Source: Phenylobacterium soli (GTDB lineage Bacteria > Pseudomonadota > Alphaproteobacteria > Caulobacterales > Caulobacteraceae). From it: 64,000 nt of DNA. The stretch is taken from the NCBI RefSeq assembly GCF_003254475.1, contig NZ_QFYQ01000001.1, forward strand, positions 2,604,001 through 2,668,000, written 5' to 3'. Shown here piece after piece: positions 50,938 to 60,340 of this stretch. The translations under genes and the position numbers were made by a program. The stretch's first letter is position 1, and every line of letters begins with the position of its first letter. The notes under the pieces were generated by a model that saw nothing but the letters and a program-made list of their open reading frames with translations, searched no databases and was not told the DNA's origin.

Positions 50938-51870
50938 TCAGATCCTGAACCGGGCCGTGGCCGCCCGCATGTGCTCCCGCAGCCAGATGTGCGCCGGGTT
51001 CCGGTCGTGGCGGCTGTGCCAGTACATGCTGATTTCCGGGCGGCCGAGCGTCAGCGGCGCCTCGTAGACCGCGAGCCCTTCCTCCGCCGCCACGGCGTCG
51101 GCGTACTCCCGGGGGATGGCCGCGATCAGCTCGCTCTGGGCCACCGCCTTGGCCACGGCGGCGAACTGGGGAAGCGTCAGCACCACGCGCCGTTGCCGAC
51201 CCACCGAGGCCAGGGCCTCGTCGGTCCAGCCCGACATCGAGCCATCGATCGAGCGGATCGCGTGCGGCAGTGCGCAGAAGAGGTCCAGCGGGATGGTGCC
51301 GCCCGGCGCCACGCCGGCCGCGGCGATGCCGGCATGATCCCTCGCTGCGACGATGCTGAAGGAGGAGGTGAAGACCAGCTCGCGTGAGACCCACTCGGCG
51401 ACCGTCAGCGGCCGCTCGACCGCCATGTCCACGGCGTCGTCCTGCAGCAGGCGCTCCACGTCGCCGAGCGCGGAGTCGACCATCCGCAGCCGCACGCCCG
51501 GCGCCTCCGCCGACATTCGCGCGAACACCTCCGGCAGCACCAGCATGGAGAAGAAGTCGGACGACAGGATCGTGTAGGTCCGCTGCGCCTGGCCCGGATC
51601 GAACGCCTTGTCCCCCAGCAGCGCCGTCTCGACGAGCGCCAGGGCGTTGCGGATCGAGGGCGCCAGGGTCTCGGCCTTCGGCGTCGGGGCCATCTCCGGC
51701 CCGCGCCGGACGAAGAGCTGATCGTCCAGCAGAGCGCGCAGCCGGTTCAGCGCCTGGCTCACCGCCGGCTGCGAGAGACCGATCTGCTCGCCGGCGCGCG
51801 TCACGCTGCGCTCGCGCATCAGGGCGTCGAACACGCGCAAGAGGTTCAGGTCGAAGGCGGCTAAATTCAT
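50938..51870 (-). CDS. LysR-family transcriptional regulator
   Basis: A 310-residue regulator. The N-terminal winged helix is clear (FDLNLLRVFDALMRERSVTR, then GLSQPAVSQALNRLRALLDD). A LysR substrate-binding domain follows to the C-terminus. The start is the ATG at 51868-51870, the normal LysR N-terminus; two upstream in-frame ATGs are possible. It is divergent from a cupin gene, which is its most likely target. The 89-base gap between them holds an inverted repeat (TCCCAT at 51896-51901, ATGGGA at 51928-51933). Confidence 0.92.
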   Translation of the reverse strand: MNLAAFDLNLLRVFDALMRERSVTRAGEQIGLSQPAVSQALNRLRALLDDQLFVRRGPEMAPTPKAETLAPSIRNALALVETALLGDKAFDPGQAQRTYTILSSDFFSMLVLPEVFARMSAEAPGVRLRMVDSALGDVERLLQDDAVDMAVERPLTVAEWVSRELVFTSSFSIVAARDHAGIAAAGVAPGGTIPLDLFCALPHAIRSIDGSMSGWTDEALASVGRQRRVVLTLPQFAAVAKAVAQSELIAAIPREYADAVAAEEGLAVYEAPLTLGRPEISMYWHSRHDRNPAHIWLREHMRAATARFRI

Positions 51871-51959
51871 GCCGCTTATGGCCCCCATACGATCATCCCA
51901 TTTCCGCACCGCAAGGCCGTGTGACAGATGGGACGCACCTTCAAACCACAGGTGCGAAC

Positions 51960-52430
51960 ATGCTGAAAGATCAAGCGAAGAACGACGATACGATCTGGTT
52001 CCTGAACGGCCGCCTCACCTTCCGCCGCGGCGCCGCCGATGGCCCGGACAAGGTCTGCGTCACCGAACAGCTGATGGCCCAGGGCGACTCCCCGCCCCTG
52101 CACCGCCACCGACGCGAGGACGAGGTGTTCCACATCCTGGACGGCGTCATGCGCTTCAAGGTCGGCGACACCGAGGTCGTGGCCCAGGCGGGCGAGACCC
52201 TGCTGGCCCCCAAGGGCGTGCCGCACACCTTCCGGATCGAGAGCCCCCGCGCCCATTTCCTGACCATCACCGTCGGCGGCGACTTCGAGGGCATGGTCCG
52301 CGAGATGTCCCGGCCGGCCGGCGAGGACCTGCCGCCGGTGACCGCGCCCAGCGAGGAGCTGAAGCTGCTCCTCACCGAGGCCTGCGCCCGCAACCACATC
52401 GACATCGTGGGCCCGCCGCTGGCGGCCTGA
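51960..52430 (+). CDS. Cupin domain protein
   Basis: A 156-residue single-domain cupin. Metal ligands: the PLHRHRREDEVFHILDG motif near residue 46 (two His and a Glu) and PKGVPHTFRI near residue 90 (His). The residual C-terminal helix is short. Such proteins include dioxygenases, isomerases and sensors, so the reaction cannot be named. It is divergent from a LysR regulator and probably controlled by it. Confidence 0.88.
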   Translation: MLKDQAKNDDTIWFLNGRLTFRRGAADGPDKVCVTEQLMAQGDSPPLHRHRREDEVFHILDGVMRFKVGDTEVVAQAGETLLAPKGVPHTFRIESPRAHFLTITVGGDFEGMVREMSRPAGEDLPPVTAPSEELKLLLTEACARNHIDIVGPPLAA

Positions 52431-52434
52431 CCGG

Positions 52435-53010
52435 CTAGAGGATCTTGAAGGCGGCCAGGATCACCCAGACCCCGATCAGGGCGAAGATCACGGCCGCCGC
52501 GATCCGCACATAGCGGAGCGGCACGATCTTGGTCGCCGCCTCGCCGAGGAAGACGGCCGGCGCGTCGGCGATCATCATGCCGAGCGTCGTGCCGGCGGCC
52601 ACCATGGCGATCTGATGGTAGCGGGCCGCGAGCAGCGACGTGGCGATCTGCGTCTTGTCGCCGATCTCCACCAGGAAGAACGAGATGAGGGTGGTGAGGA
52701 ACACCCCGCCCCGGGTCGCCGCGGCCGCGTCGTCGTCGGCCTTGTCTGGGATCAGCGCCCAGCCGGCCATGGCGATGAAGGCCGCGCCCACCGCCAGGCG
52801 GAAGCCCATGCCGCTCAGGAAGTCGGCGATCAGGTAACCCAGGGTCGCGGCCAGGGTGTGATTGAGGATGGTCGCCGCCAGGATGCCGAGGATGATCGGC
52901 ACCGGCTTGCGGAAGCGCGCGGCCAGAACCACGGCGAGGAGCTGGGTCTTGTCGCCGATCTCGCCGACGGCGACCACGGCGGTCGATGTGAAGAAGGGTT
53001 CGAGGCTCAC
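52435..53010 (-). CDS. TMEM165/GDT1 (UPF0016) family Mn2+ exporter
   Basis: A 191-residue membrane protein with six helices. The two family signatures are EIGDKTQLLAVVLAARFRKP (residues ~17-36) and a second EIGDKTQIATSLLAARY near residue 112. The start is the GTG at 53008-53010, preceded by AAGGAAG. This family exports manganese in bacteria (MneA) and exchanges Mn2+/Ca2+ in eukaryotes. The upstream manganese riboswitch strongly supports Mn2+ export here. Confidence 0.92.
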   Translation of the reverse strand: MSLEPFFTSTAVVAVGEIGDKTQLLAVVLAARFRKPVPIILGILAATILNHTLAATLGYLIADFLSGMGFRLAVGAAFIAMAGWALIPDKADDDAAAATRGGVFLTTLISFFLVEIGDKTQIATSLLAARYHQIAMVAAGTTLGMMIADAPAVFLGEAATKIVPLRYVRIAAAVIFALIGVWVILAAFKIL

Positions 53011-53023
53011 GTTACTTCCTTGG

Positions 53024-53065
53024 GGCCGGCGATCGAACACGACGACGCGGCAACCCCCGCCGGCC
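53024..53065 (-). promoter_or_regulatory. Candidate expression platform of the manganese riboswitch
   Basis: GGCCGGCG at 53024-53031 and its exact reverse complement at 53058-53065 form an 8-bp stem between the riboswitch and the GTG start. On the mRNA the 3' arm ends two bases before the AAGGAAG ribosome-binding site. The stem could therefore control access to it. No poly-U tract follows, which favours translational control (inference). Confidence 0.5.
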
Positions 53066-53085
53066 ACGTGCCGGAGGTCCGCATC

Positions 53086-53210
53086 GTCGGTCTCGCCAAT
53101 CGGGCCGGTGTCTGGCCCGCCGTCCGCGCCATGCCCCGGCTCGTCGCCTCGGCAAGTCTGTTGACGCGGACTTCGCTGGAGGTGCGAACGGCTACTCCCC
53201 GAAGACCGGC
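53086..53210 (-). ncRNA. yybP-ykoY manganese riboswitch
   Basis: The minus strand carries the hallmark GGGGAGTAG (53192-53200) near the 5' end, the conserved GTCAACAGACTTGCCGAGG segment ~40 bases later, and the 3' element GGCGAGACC (53090-53098). The P1 helix is formed by CCGGTCT (5') with AGACCG (3', 53088-53093). It precedes a TMEM165/GDT1 Mn2+ exporter gene, a known class of target. Boundaries are approximate. Confidence 0.87.
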
Positions 53211-53243
53211 GGCTTCTATCCGAACGCGGCGGCCCCGCCAATG

Positions 53244-53268
53244 AAAAAGGCGGCCGCTGGGGCCGCCC
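53244..53268 (-). terminator. Rho-independent terminator of hupB
   Basis: On the minus strand a GC-rich stem (GGGCGGCC and CGGCCGCC, 4-base loop) is followed by TTTTT. It lies 25 bases after the hupB stop. Confidence 0.85.
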
Positions 53269-53292
53269 TTCCCGTGTTTCCTTGCCCCCGCC

Positions 53293-53568
53293 CTAGCGGT
53301 TGAGCGCGCTCTTCAGAGCATCGCCCGCGCGGAACCGGCAGGTGGCCATCGCCGGCCGCTTGACGGTCTCGCCGGTGCGTGGATTGCGCGCCGTGCCTGC
53401 CGGTCGCTTCACCGGCACGAAGGAGCCGAAGCCCACCAGCCGCACTTCCTGGCCCTGCTTGAGGGAACTGGAGACGGAGGTGATGAAGGCGTCCAGCGCC
53501 TGCTTGGCTTGCGCCTTGTTCAAGCCCGCCTTGTCGGCGATCGCCGAGACCAGTTCGGCCTTGGTCAT
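53293..53568 (-). CDS. hupB: HU family DNA-binding protein
   Basis: A 91-residue nucleoid protein. MTKAELVSAIADKAGLNKAQ begins the helix-turn-helix body. VRLVGFGSFVPVKRPAGTAR leads into the flexible arm with RNPRTGE. HU dimers bend DNA in the minor groove. The gene follows lon, the common proteobacterial order, but has its own promoter and terminator. Confidence 0.96.
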   Translation of the reverse strand: MTKAELVSAIADKAGLNKAQAKQALDAFITSVSSSLKQGQEVRLVGFGSFVPVKRPAGTARNPRTGETVKRPAMATCRFRAGDALKSALNR

Positions 53569-53642
53569 GCGTTTTCTCCCAGCCCATTTTTATTGTGTGG
53601 GTGCCAGGAGATCGCCAGCCGCGGTCCCCTCGCCCGCCGGCG

Positions 53643-53671
53643 ATTAAGGCCCGAGGAAGCGGAGCCGTCAA
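53643..53671 (-). promoter_or_regulatory. Promoter of hupB
   Basis: On the minus strand TTGACG (53666-53671) and CTTAAT (53643-53648) are 17 bases apart, close to the Caulobacter housekeeping consensus. It lies ~75-100 bases upstream of the hupB start and just after a strong hairpin that ends the lon unit. Confidence 0.7.
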
Positions 53672-53675
53672 ACGA

Positions 53676-53705
53676 GAGCGGCGCGGGAATTCTCCCGCGC
53701 CGCTC
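53676..53705 (-). terminator. Perfect 13-bp hairpin after lon (terminator candidate)
   Basis: GAGCGGCGCGGGA, loop ATTC, then its exact reverse complement. It is 63 bases after the lon stop and is followed on the minus strand by CGTTTGACG, so the T run is weak. It separates lon from the hupB promoter. Confidence 0.6.
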
Positions 53706-53767
53706 CGCTGACACAACATTTGATCGAAGCGCCGGTACGGGACCGGCGCTCCGGGGCTCAGAGGCCC

Positions 53768-56164
53768 TTAGTGGGTGACCAGGCCGCCGACGTCGGCCTC
53801 TTCGACCGGCGCGACGGGGGGATGGTCGGCCTCGTTCCACTCGATCGGCGTCGGCTGACGCACGAGCGCGTGCTTGAGCACCTCGTCCATTGTCGAGACC
53901 GGGACGATCTCCAGGCCCGACTTCACGTTCTCCGGGACGTCGGCCAGGTCCTTCTCGTTCTCTTCCGGGATCAGCACCGTCTTCACGCCCGAACGGAGCG
54001 CGGAGAGCAGCTTCTCCTTGAGGCCGCCGATGGCGGTCACCCGGCCCCGCAGCGTGACCTCGCCGGTCATGGCGATGTCGGCCCGGATCGGGATGCCCGT
54101 CAGCACCGAGACGATGGCGGTGGCCATGGCCGCGCCGGCGGACGGACCGTCCTTGGGCGTGGCGCCGTCCGGCACGTGGATGTGCACGTCGGTGCGCTCG
54201 AAGATCGGCGGCTCGATGCCGAACTTGGTGGCGCGGCTGCGGACGTAGGAGTTCGCCGCGGCGATGGACTCCTTCATGACGTCCTTCAGGTTGCCCGTGA
54301 TGGACATCCGGCCCTTGCCCGGCATCTTGACCGCCTCGATGGTCAGGATGTCGCCGCCGAACTCGGTGTAGGCCAGACCGGTGATGATGCCGACCTGGTC
54401 TTCCTTGTCCGTCTCGCCGTAGCGGTACTTCTTGACGCCCGCATACTTGTCGAGCCGCTCGTCATCGATGGTGATCGACAGCACCTTCTCGCGGGCCAGG
54501 TCACGCACGGTCTTGCGCGCCAGGTTGCCCAGTTCCCGCTCAAGCGAGCGGACGCCGGCTTCCCGCGTATAGTAGCGGATCAGGTCGCGGATCGCCTTGT
54601 CCGGAACGATGAACTCCTCCGGCTTGAGCCCGTGGTCCTTGGTCAGCTTCGGCAGGACGTGGCGCTTGGCGATCTCCACCTTCTCGTCCTCGGTGTAGCC
54701 GGGGATGCGGATGATCTCCATGCGGTCCAGCAGCGGCTGGGGCATGTTCAGGCTGTTGGCCGTGGTGACGAACATCACCGGCGACAGGTCGTAGTCGACT
54801 TCCAGGTAGTGGTCGCCGAAGGTCGAGTTCTGCGCCGGGTCCAGCACCTCGAGCAGGGCCGACGACGGATCGCCCCGCCAGTCGCTGCCCATCTTGTCGA
54901 TCTCGTCGAGCAGGAAGAAGGCGTTGGTCGACTTGGCCTTCTTCATCGACTGGATGATCTTGCCCGGCATGGAGCCGATGTAGGTCCGGCGGTGGCCGCG
55001 GATCTCAGCCTCGTCGCGCACCCCGCCCAGGGACACCCGCACGAACTCGCGGCCGGTGGCCTTGGCGATCGACTTGCCGAGCGAGGTCTTGCCGACGCCG
55101 GGCGGGCCGACGAGGCACAGGATCGGCCCCTTCAGCGTGCCCACGCGGCTCTGCACCGCCAGGTACTCGAGGATCCGCTCCTTCACCTTCTCCAGGCCGT
55201 AGTGGTCCTCGTTGAGGATGTCCTCGGCCTTCTGCAGGTCGATCGGCTTGGTCTTGGCCTTGCCCCACGGGATCGAGAGCAGCCAGTCCAGGTAGTTCCG
55301 GACGACCGTCGATTCCGCCGACATCGGGCTCATGTTCCGCAGCTTCTTCAGCTCGGATTCGGCCTTGGCGCGGGCTTCCTTGGAGAGCTTGGTCTTCTTG
55401 ATCCGCTTCTCGAGCTCGATGAGCTCGTCGCGATGATCGTCCTGCTCGCCCAGCTCGCGCTGGATCGCCTTCATCTGCTCGTTCAGATAGTACTCGCGCT
55501 GGGTCTTCTCCATCTGCCGCTTCACGCGGTTCCGGATCTTCTTCTCGGTCTGCATGACCGAGATCTCGCCCTCCATCAGGGCGTAGACCTTCTCGAGGCG
55601 CTTCACGACGTGCGGGATCTCGAGCAGTTGCTGCTTCTCGGCGATCTTCACCGACAGGTGCGAGGCCACGCGGTCGGCCAGTTCGCCCGGGTTCTCGATC
55701 TGCGGGATCGCAGCGAGCGCCTCCGGCGGCACCTTTTTGTTCAGCTTCACATAGTTTTCGAACTGCTCGACTACCGCGCGCGACAGCGCCTCGGCCTCGG
55801 AGGTTCCAGCGCCTTCCTCCGCGACGGGCTCGACGCTCGCCTCGTAATAGTCCGGCTGGGCGGTGAACTCGGCGATGCGGGCGCGCTCCTTGCCCTCGAC
55901 CAGCACCTTGACGGTGCCGTCGGGCAGCTTGAGCAGCTGCAGGACGGTGGCGACCACGCCGACGTCATAGATCGCGGCGGGCGCGGGATCGTCGTCGTCC
56001 TTGTCCTTCTGGGTGGCGAGCAGGATCTGCTTGCCCTCGTTGCGCATCGCCTCTTCGAGCGCGCGCACGGACTTCTCCCGGCCGACGAACAGCGGGACGG
56101 GCTGGTGCGGGAAGACCACGATGTCCCGCAGCGGCAGAATGGGGAGGATCTTCGTCTCGGACAT
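53768..56164 (-). CDS. lon: ATP-dependent protease Lon
   Basis: A 798-residue LonA protease, normal length. N-terminal substrate-binding domain ([20 protein letters not shown]), long coiled coil around residues 190-270, AAA+ Walker [16 protein letters not shown] near residue 350, and catalytic Ser in [11 protein letters not shown] near residue 672 with the Lys in the helix beyond. In Caulobacter Lon degrades DnaA, CcrM and SciP (known biology). A region resembling a heat-shock promoter lies ~125-150 bases upstream. Confidence 0.97.
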   Translation of the reverse strand: MSETKILPILPLRDIVVFPHQPVPLFVGREKSVRALEEAMRNEGKQILLATQKDKDDDDPAPAAIYDVGVVATVLQLLKLPDGTVKVLVEGKERARIAEFTAQPDYYEASVEPVAEEGAGTSEAEALSRAVVEQFENYVKLNKKVPPEALAAIPQIENPGELADRVASHLSVKIAEKQQLLEIPHVVKRLEKVYALMEGEISVMQTEKKIRNRVKRQMEKTQREYYLNEQMKAIQRELGEQDDHRDELIELEKRIKKTKLSKEARAKAESELKKLRNMSPMSAESTVVRNYLDWLLSIPWGKAKTKPIDLQKAEDILNEDHYGLEKVKERILEYLAVQSRVGTLKGPILCLVGPPGVGKTSLGKSIAKATGREFVRVSLGGVRDEAEIRGHRRTYIGSMPGKIIQSMKKAKSTNAFFLLDEIDKMGSDWRGDPSSALLEVLDPAQNSTFGDHYLEVDYDLSPVMFVTTANSLNMPQPLLDRMEIIRIPGYTEDEKVEIAKRHVLPKLTKDHGLKPEEFIVPDKAIRDLIRYYTREAGVRSLERELGNLARKTVRDLAREKVLSITIDDERLDKYAGVKKYRYGETDKEDQVGIITGLAYTEFGGDILTIEAVKMPGKGRMSITGNLKDVMKESIAAANSYVRSRATKFGIEPPIFERTDVHIHVPDGATPKDGPSAGAAMATAIVSVLTGIPIRADIAMTGEVTLRGRVTAIGGLKEKLLSALRSGVKTVLIPEENEKDLADVPENVKSGLEIVPVSTMDEVLKHALVRQPTPIEWNEADHPPVAPVEEADVGGLVTH

Positions 56165-56516
56165 GATGCTTCAACTCCTGGCCCGCCCGATTGGTCTCGG
56201 ACAGGGCCGCCGGATCGTGGTCACTCAAACGATGCGCTTGAGTCGGACGATCCGTCCGCCGGGCTACGACGGCGTACTTGGTGATTTATGTGGACGGTTC
56301 GGTTCTCGCGTTCAAGCGAAGCAAGGACCGTGCGCGACACTGCGCCTCATCGGGAACACGCGGTCAGCTTCACCACAGGTTCCGACGCGTTCGGCGCAAG
56401 GTTGTGCCCCATACCACGACCAGTCAGGTAGGAATTAGAACCTCCGTCTACAAGCGTCGCCCTCAATCTCCGCGAAATCGGCGGCGCCGCCTTGCGCTGG
56501 CGCAATCCGCTCCGGT
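56165..56516. other. 352-base gap upstream of lon, with possible heat-shock promoter
   Basis: No gene was found here. On the minus strand CTTGAA (56311-56316) and CCACAT (56288-56293) are 17 bases apart and loosely resemble a sigma-32 promoter (CTTGAA / CCCCAT), which would suit lon. The match is partial. The gap also holds the distal palindrome at 56487-56505, described separately. The rest shows nothing I can name. Confidence 0.4.
56487..56505. repeat. Palindromic repeat, downstream copy flanking the RTX gene
   Basis: CCGCCTTGCGCTGGCGCAA lies 12 bases after the RTX gene stop. It differs at one base from a second copy at 58811-58829 on the other side of the gene. Its core TTGCGCTGGCGCAA is a 14-bp palindrome with one mismatched central pair. 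Confidence 0.7.
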
Positions 56517-58754
56517 TCAGCCGGCGAGGATCCAGCCCGTGGCCAGCGTCGAGGCCGTCACGCCGGCAAGCGTCAGCGTCGCCCCGTCGGAGAGGGTCAC
56601 GACGGTGTCCGCGCCCGCCTGCGCCACGCTCCAGCTCAGCCCGCCGTCGACGACGACCCGGTCGCCCTCGGAAAGGTGGAAGTCGGTCACCAGGTCGGCT
56701 CCGCCGCCGGCGCCGATGTGGAACTGGTCTGCGCCCGCGCCGCCGGTCAGGGTGTCGCTTCCCTTGTCGCCCCACAGGCGGTCGTCGCCCGCTCCGCCGA
56801 GCAGGAGGTCGTTGTCCTGGCCGCCGCGCAGGGCGTCGTTGCTGTCGCCGCCATCCAGGGTGTCGGCCCCGGCTCCGCCTTGCAGGGTGTCTGCTCCCAG
56901 GTCACCGAACAGCCGGTCGGCGCCATAGCCGCCAAGGAGCAGGTCCTCGTCCTTGCCGCCGCGCAGGATGTCGTCGCCCGCGCCGCCATCGAGCGTGTCC
57001 GCGCCGGCGTTGCCCTGCAGGGTGTCGGTTCCGTCGCCGCCATAGACGAGGTCGGCGCCGCCGAGGGCGGAATAGGTGTTCGCGCCATTGTCCAGGAACA
57101 CCGTATCGGCGCCCTCGCCGCCCGTGGTCGGCGGCGTGACCGGCGTCACCACCGGGGCGGCGGTCACCGTCAGCACGGCGTCGTTGCCGTCGCCGCCGAC
57201 GTAGCTGATCGTGAAGCTGAAGCCCGCCGCGCTCAGGCTCGCGCCCTCGGCCAGGCCGCTGAACGTGCCGGTGATGGCGTCCGCGCCGTCGTTGTCGATG
57301 ATCGTCAGGTGGGCTCCGACGGCCGCCGAGAAGCCGCTGAGGATCGACGAGGTCAGGGTCGCGCCCCCGAGGTTCACCGTGCCGGTCACATGCAACTGGT
57401 CGTACTGGCCGCCCCAGCCGAATTCCTGTTGCAGGGTCGACCCGGAGGCCAGCGTCACCGCGCCCGTGTTCAGCGTTCCCGGGCTGTCACCGGCCGAGAC
57501 GATGCCGCCCGACTGAACGGTCAACGCGCCGATGGTCCCGACCCCGTGCAGGGTTCCGCCGCTCTGGACGGTCGTGGCGGCGCTGGCGAGGGTCGCGTCC
57601 ACCTGCAGCACACCGCCACTGACCGTCAGGGTGTTGAAGTCGCTCGCCGCGCTCAGCACCAGAGTGCCTGCGCCCGTCTTGGTCAGCTGGATGTTGGCGT
57701 CGCCCTCGAAGCCGGAGCCCAGGGTCGCTGTATGGCCGGAGGTGACGCTGTAGCTCAGCGTCCCGCCGCCCATCAGGAACAGGCCCGCGCCCTCGGCCGA
57801 GCCGTTCTGAGCGTTGCCACCCGTGCCGCCGGTGACGCTGTTGCTGGAGAAGCTCGTGTCGATAATCGTGATGCTTCCGCCCTGGCGCACGAAGACCGCG
57901 CCGCCGAAGCCCGCTCCGCCGCCGCCCAGGCCGCCCGCGGCCGTGTTCGGAGAGCCCGCGCCGCCGCCATAGCCGCCTGCGCCGCCAAGGTCCGTCCCGT
58001 AGGCGCCGCCGCCACCACCACCACCGCCGCCGCCGCCGAAGCCGCCAGCGCCACCGGTTCCGCCCGGATCGCCGAAGCCGCCGCCGCCGCCGCCACCACC
58101 GAAGCCGCCGGCGCCGCCGCTGCCGGCCAGGCCGAGGCCAAAGGCCCCGCCGCCGCCGCCGCCGCTGAAGTCCCCGCCCGCCCCGCCGGAGTTGGTGCCG
58201 CCGGCCGTCCCGCCGAGGCCCGGGTTGGGACCGCCGCCGTCGCCGCCGCCGGCGCCGCTGAAGGCCTGGCCGTCCGCGTCCATGCCGCCGCCGCCCGCGC
58301 CCTGCGCCTGGCCGCTCGGCGACTGGCCACCGGCGCCGCCATGGGCCGCGTTGTTCGCGAAGCCGACGCCGCTCAGGGTCAGGCTGGCGCTGGAGTCGAC
58401 GAAGATCGCCCCGCCCATGCCCGCGCCGCCGCCGCTCTCGCCGCCGCCGGCCGCCACGGTCCCATTGCCGCCCTGCGCGAGCCCGTGGGCGATGCTGAGG
58501 TTGGCGATGGTGATGGCGCCGCTCTCGGCCCAGAACACCCGGTAGAGGCTCGCGCCGTCCACCGTGAGGCCCGCAGCCGCCGCCCCGTCGATGGTCAGGG
58601 CGTGGGCGATCTGCGGCAGGTCGCTGGCCAGGGTGATCGTCGAGTTGGTCGGCAGGCTGAAGACGATCGTGTCGCCTGAGCCTGACGTGGTGATCGCGTT
58701 GCGGAGCGAGCCCGCGCCGGAATCGTTGGTGTTCGTGACGGTGAGCGTGGGCAA
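56517..58754 (-). CDS. Large glycine-rich RTX (hemolysin-type Ca-binding repeat) protein
   Basis: A 745-residue protein with no signal peptide. Parts in order: residues 1-100, beta-helix-like (TLTVTNTNDSGAGSLRNAIT), as in polymorphic outer-membrane proteins; ~105-285, glycine-rich low complexity; ~330-370, autotransporter-associated strand repeat (TKTGAGTLVLSAASDFNTLT); ~545-690, RTX nonapeptides of the GGxGxDxLx type (GGAGDDILRGGKDEDLLLGG), which bind Ca2+; and a C-terminal tail fit for type I secretion. No type I transporter genes are nearby. It is probably a secreted adhesin or matrix protein. It lies between lon and clpX, where the close relatives I recall have no such gene. Confidence 0.87.
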   Translation of the reverse strand: MPTLTVTNTNDSGAGSLRNAITTSGSGDTIVFSLPTNSTITLASDLPQIAHALTIDGAAAAGLTVDGASLYRVFWAESGAITIANLSIAHGLAQGGNGTVAAGGGESGGGAGMGGAIFVDSSASLTLSGVGFANNAAHGGAGGQSPSGQAQGAGGGGMDADGQAFSGAGGGDGGGPNPGLGGTAGGTNSGGAGGDFSGGGGGGAFGLGLAGSGGAGGFGGGGGGGGFGDPGGTGGAGGFGGGGGGGGGGGAYGTDLGGAGGYGGGAGSPNTAAGGLGGGGAGFGGAVFVRQGGSITIIDTSFSSNSVTGGTGGNAQNGSAEGAGLFLMGGGTLSYSVTSGHTATLGSGFEGDANIQLTKTGAGTLVLSAASDFNTLTVSGGVLQVDATLASAATTVQSGGTLHGVGTIGALTVQSGGIVSAGDSPGTLNTGAVTLASGSTLQQEFGWGGQYDQLHVTGTVNLGGATLTSSILSGFSAAVGAHLTIIDNDGADAITGTFSGLAEGASLSAAGFSFTISYVGGDGNDAVLTVTAAPVVTPVTPPTTGGEGADTVFLDNGANTYSALGGADLVYGGDGTDTLQGNAGADTLDGGAGDDILRGGKDEDLLLGGYGADRLFGDLGADTLQGGAGADTLDGGDSNDALRGGQDNDLLLGGAGDDRLWGDKGSDTLTGGAGADQFHIGAGGGADLVTDFHLSEGDRVVVDGGLSWSVAQAGADTVVTLSDGATLTLAGVTASTLATGWILAG

Positions 58755-58810
58755 GGCGTCGTCCTCGGGCTGCGTCGACTGGTCGACACTTTGGGTTCGC
58801 CGCGAGGGGC

Positions 58811-58829
58811 CCGCCTTGCGCTAGCGCAA
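58811..58829. repeat. Palindromic repeat, upstream copy flanking the RTX gene
   Basis: CCGCCTTGCGCTAGCGCAA lies 57 bases upstream of the RTX start. The core TTGCGCTAGCGCAA is a perfect 14-bp palindrome. It matches 18 of 19 bases of the copy at 56487-56505 in the same orientation. It could be an operator for the RTX gene or a trace of insertion. Confidence 0.7.
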
Positions 58830-58831
58830 AA

Positions 58832-58863
58832 CGAAGAAGGCCCCGCAGTCGCCTGCGGGGCCC
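58832..58863 (-). terminator. Rho-independent terminator of clpX
   Basis: On the minus strand GGCCCCGCAG, a 4-base loop and its reverse complement are followed by TTCTTCGTTTT. It lies ~50 bases after the clpX stop and ends transcription before the RTX gene. Confidence 0.75.
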
Positions 58864-58869
58864 TGCTAT

Positions 58870-58905
58870 TTCCGATCGGGTATCGGCTTCCGATCGGGTA
58901 TCGGC
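58870..58905. repeat. Tandem 18-bp duplication
   Basis: The unit TTCCGATCGGGTATCGGC occurs twice back to back between the clpX stop and its terminator. It is a recent-looking exact duplication; each copy contains the short palindrome CCGATCGG. Confidence 0.85.
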
Positions 58906-58912
58906 GCCTGAG

Positions 58913-60175
<1,263 letters not shown>

Positions 60176-60340
60176 GGTCGTTTCTCACTCTGTAGGCGAC
60201 CCGTGGGCCGGCAAGCGCCCTGCATCACCTTTCGGGGCGCCTTCACCCCATCAATGCAGAATACACGCCGCGGGTTGTCTAAGTCTTGACATTCCCCGAT
60301 CCGCCTAAGGATCACAAGCCTTCGCTCGAAGGAGCGACAA

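Noticed and set aside
53720..56284. Long forward open frame opposite lon
   Set aside because: Low-complexity antisense frame; lon on the other strand has all its motifs.
57890..58290. Glycine-codon-rich stretch as a satellite or CRISPR-like repeat
   Set aside because: It is coding low complexity in the RTX gene; there are no regular repeat-spacer units.
56676..58679. Forward Ala/Arg-rich frame opposite the RTX gene
   Set aside because: It mirrors GC-rich glycine and RTX repeats on the coding strand and has no domain or ribosome-binding site.
60285..60310. TTGACA upstream of cicA as its promoter
   Set aside because: The best -10-like sequence is at 14-base spacing, too short to support a call.
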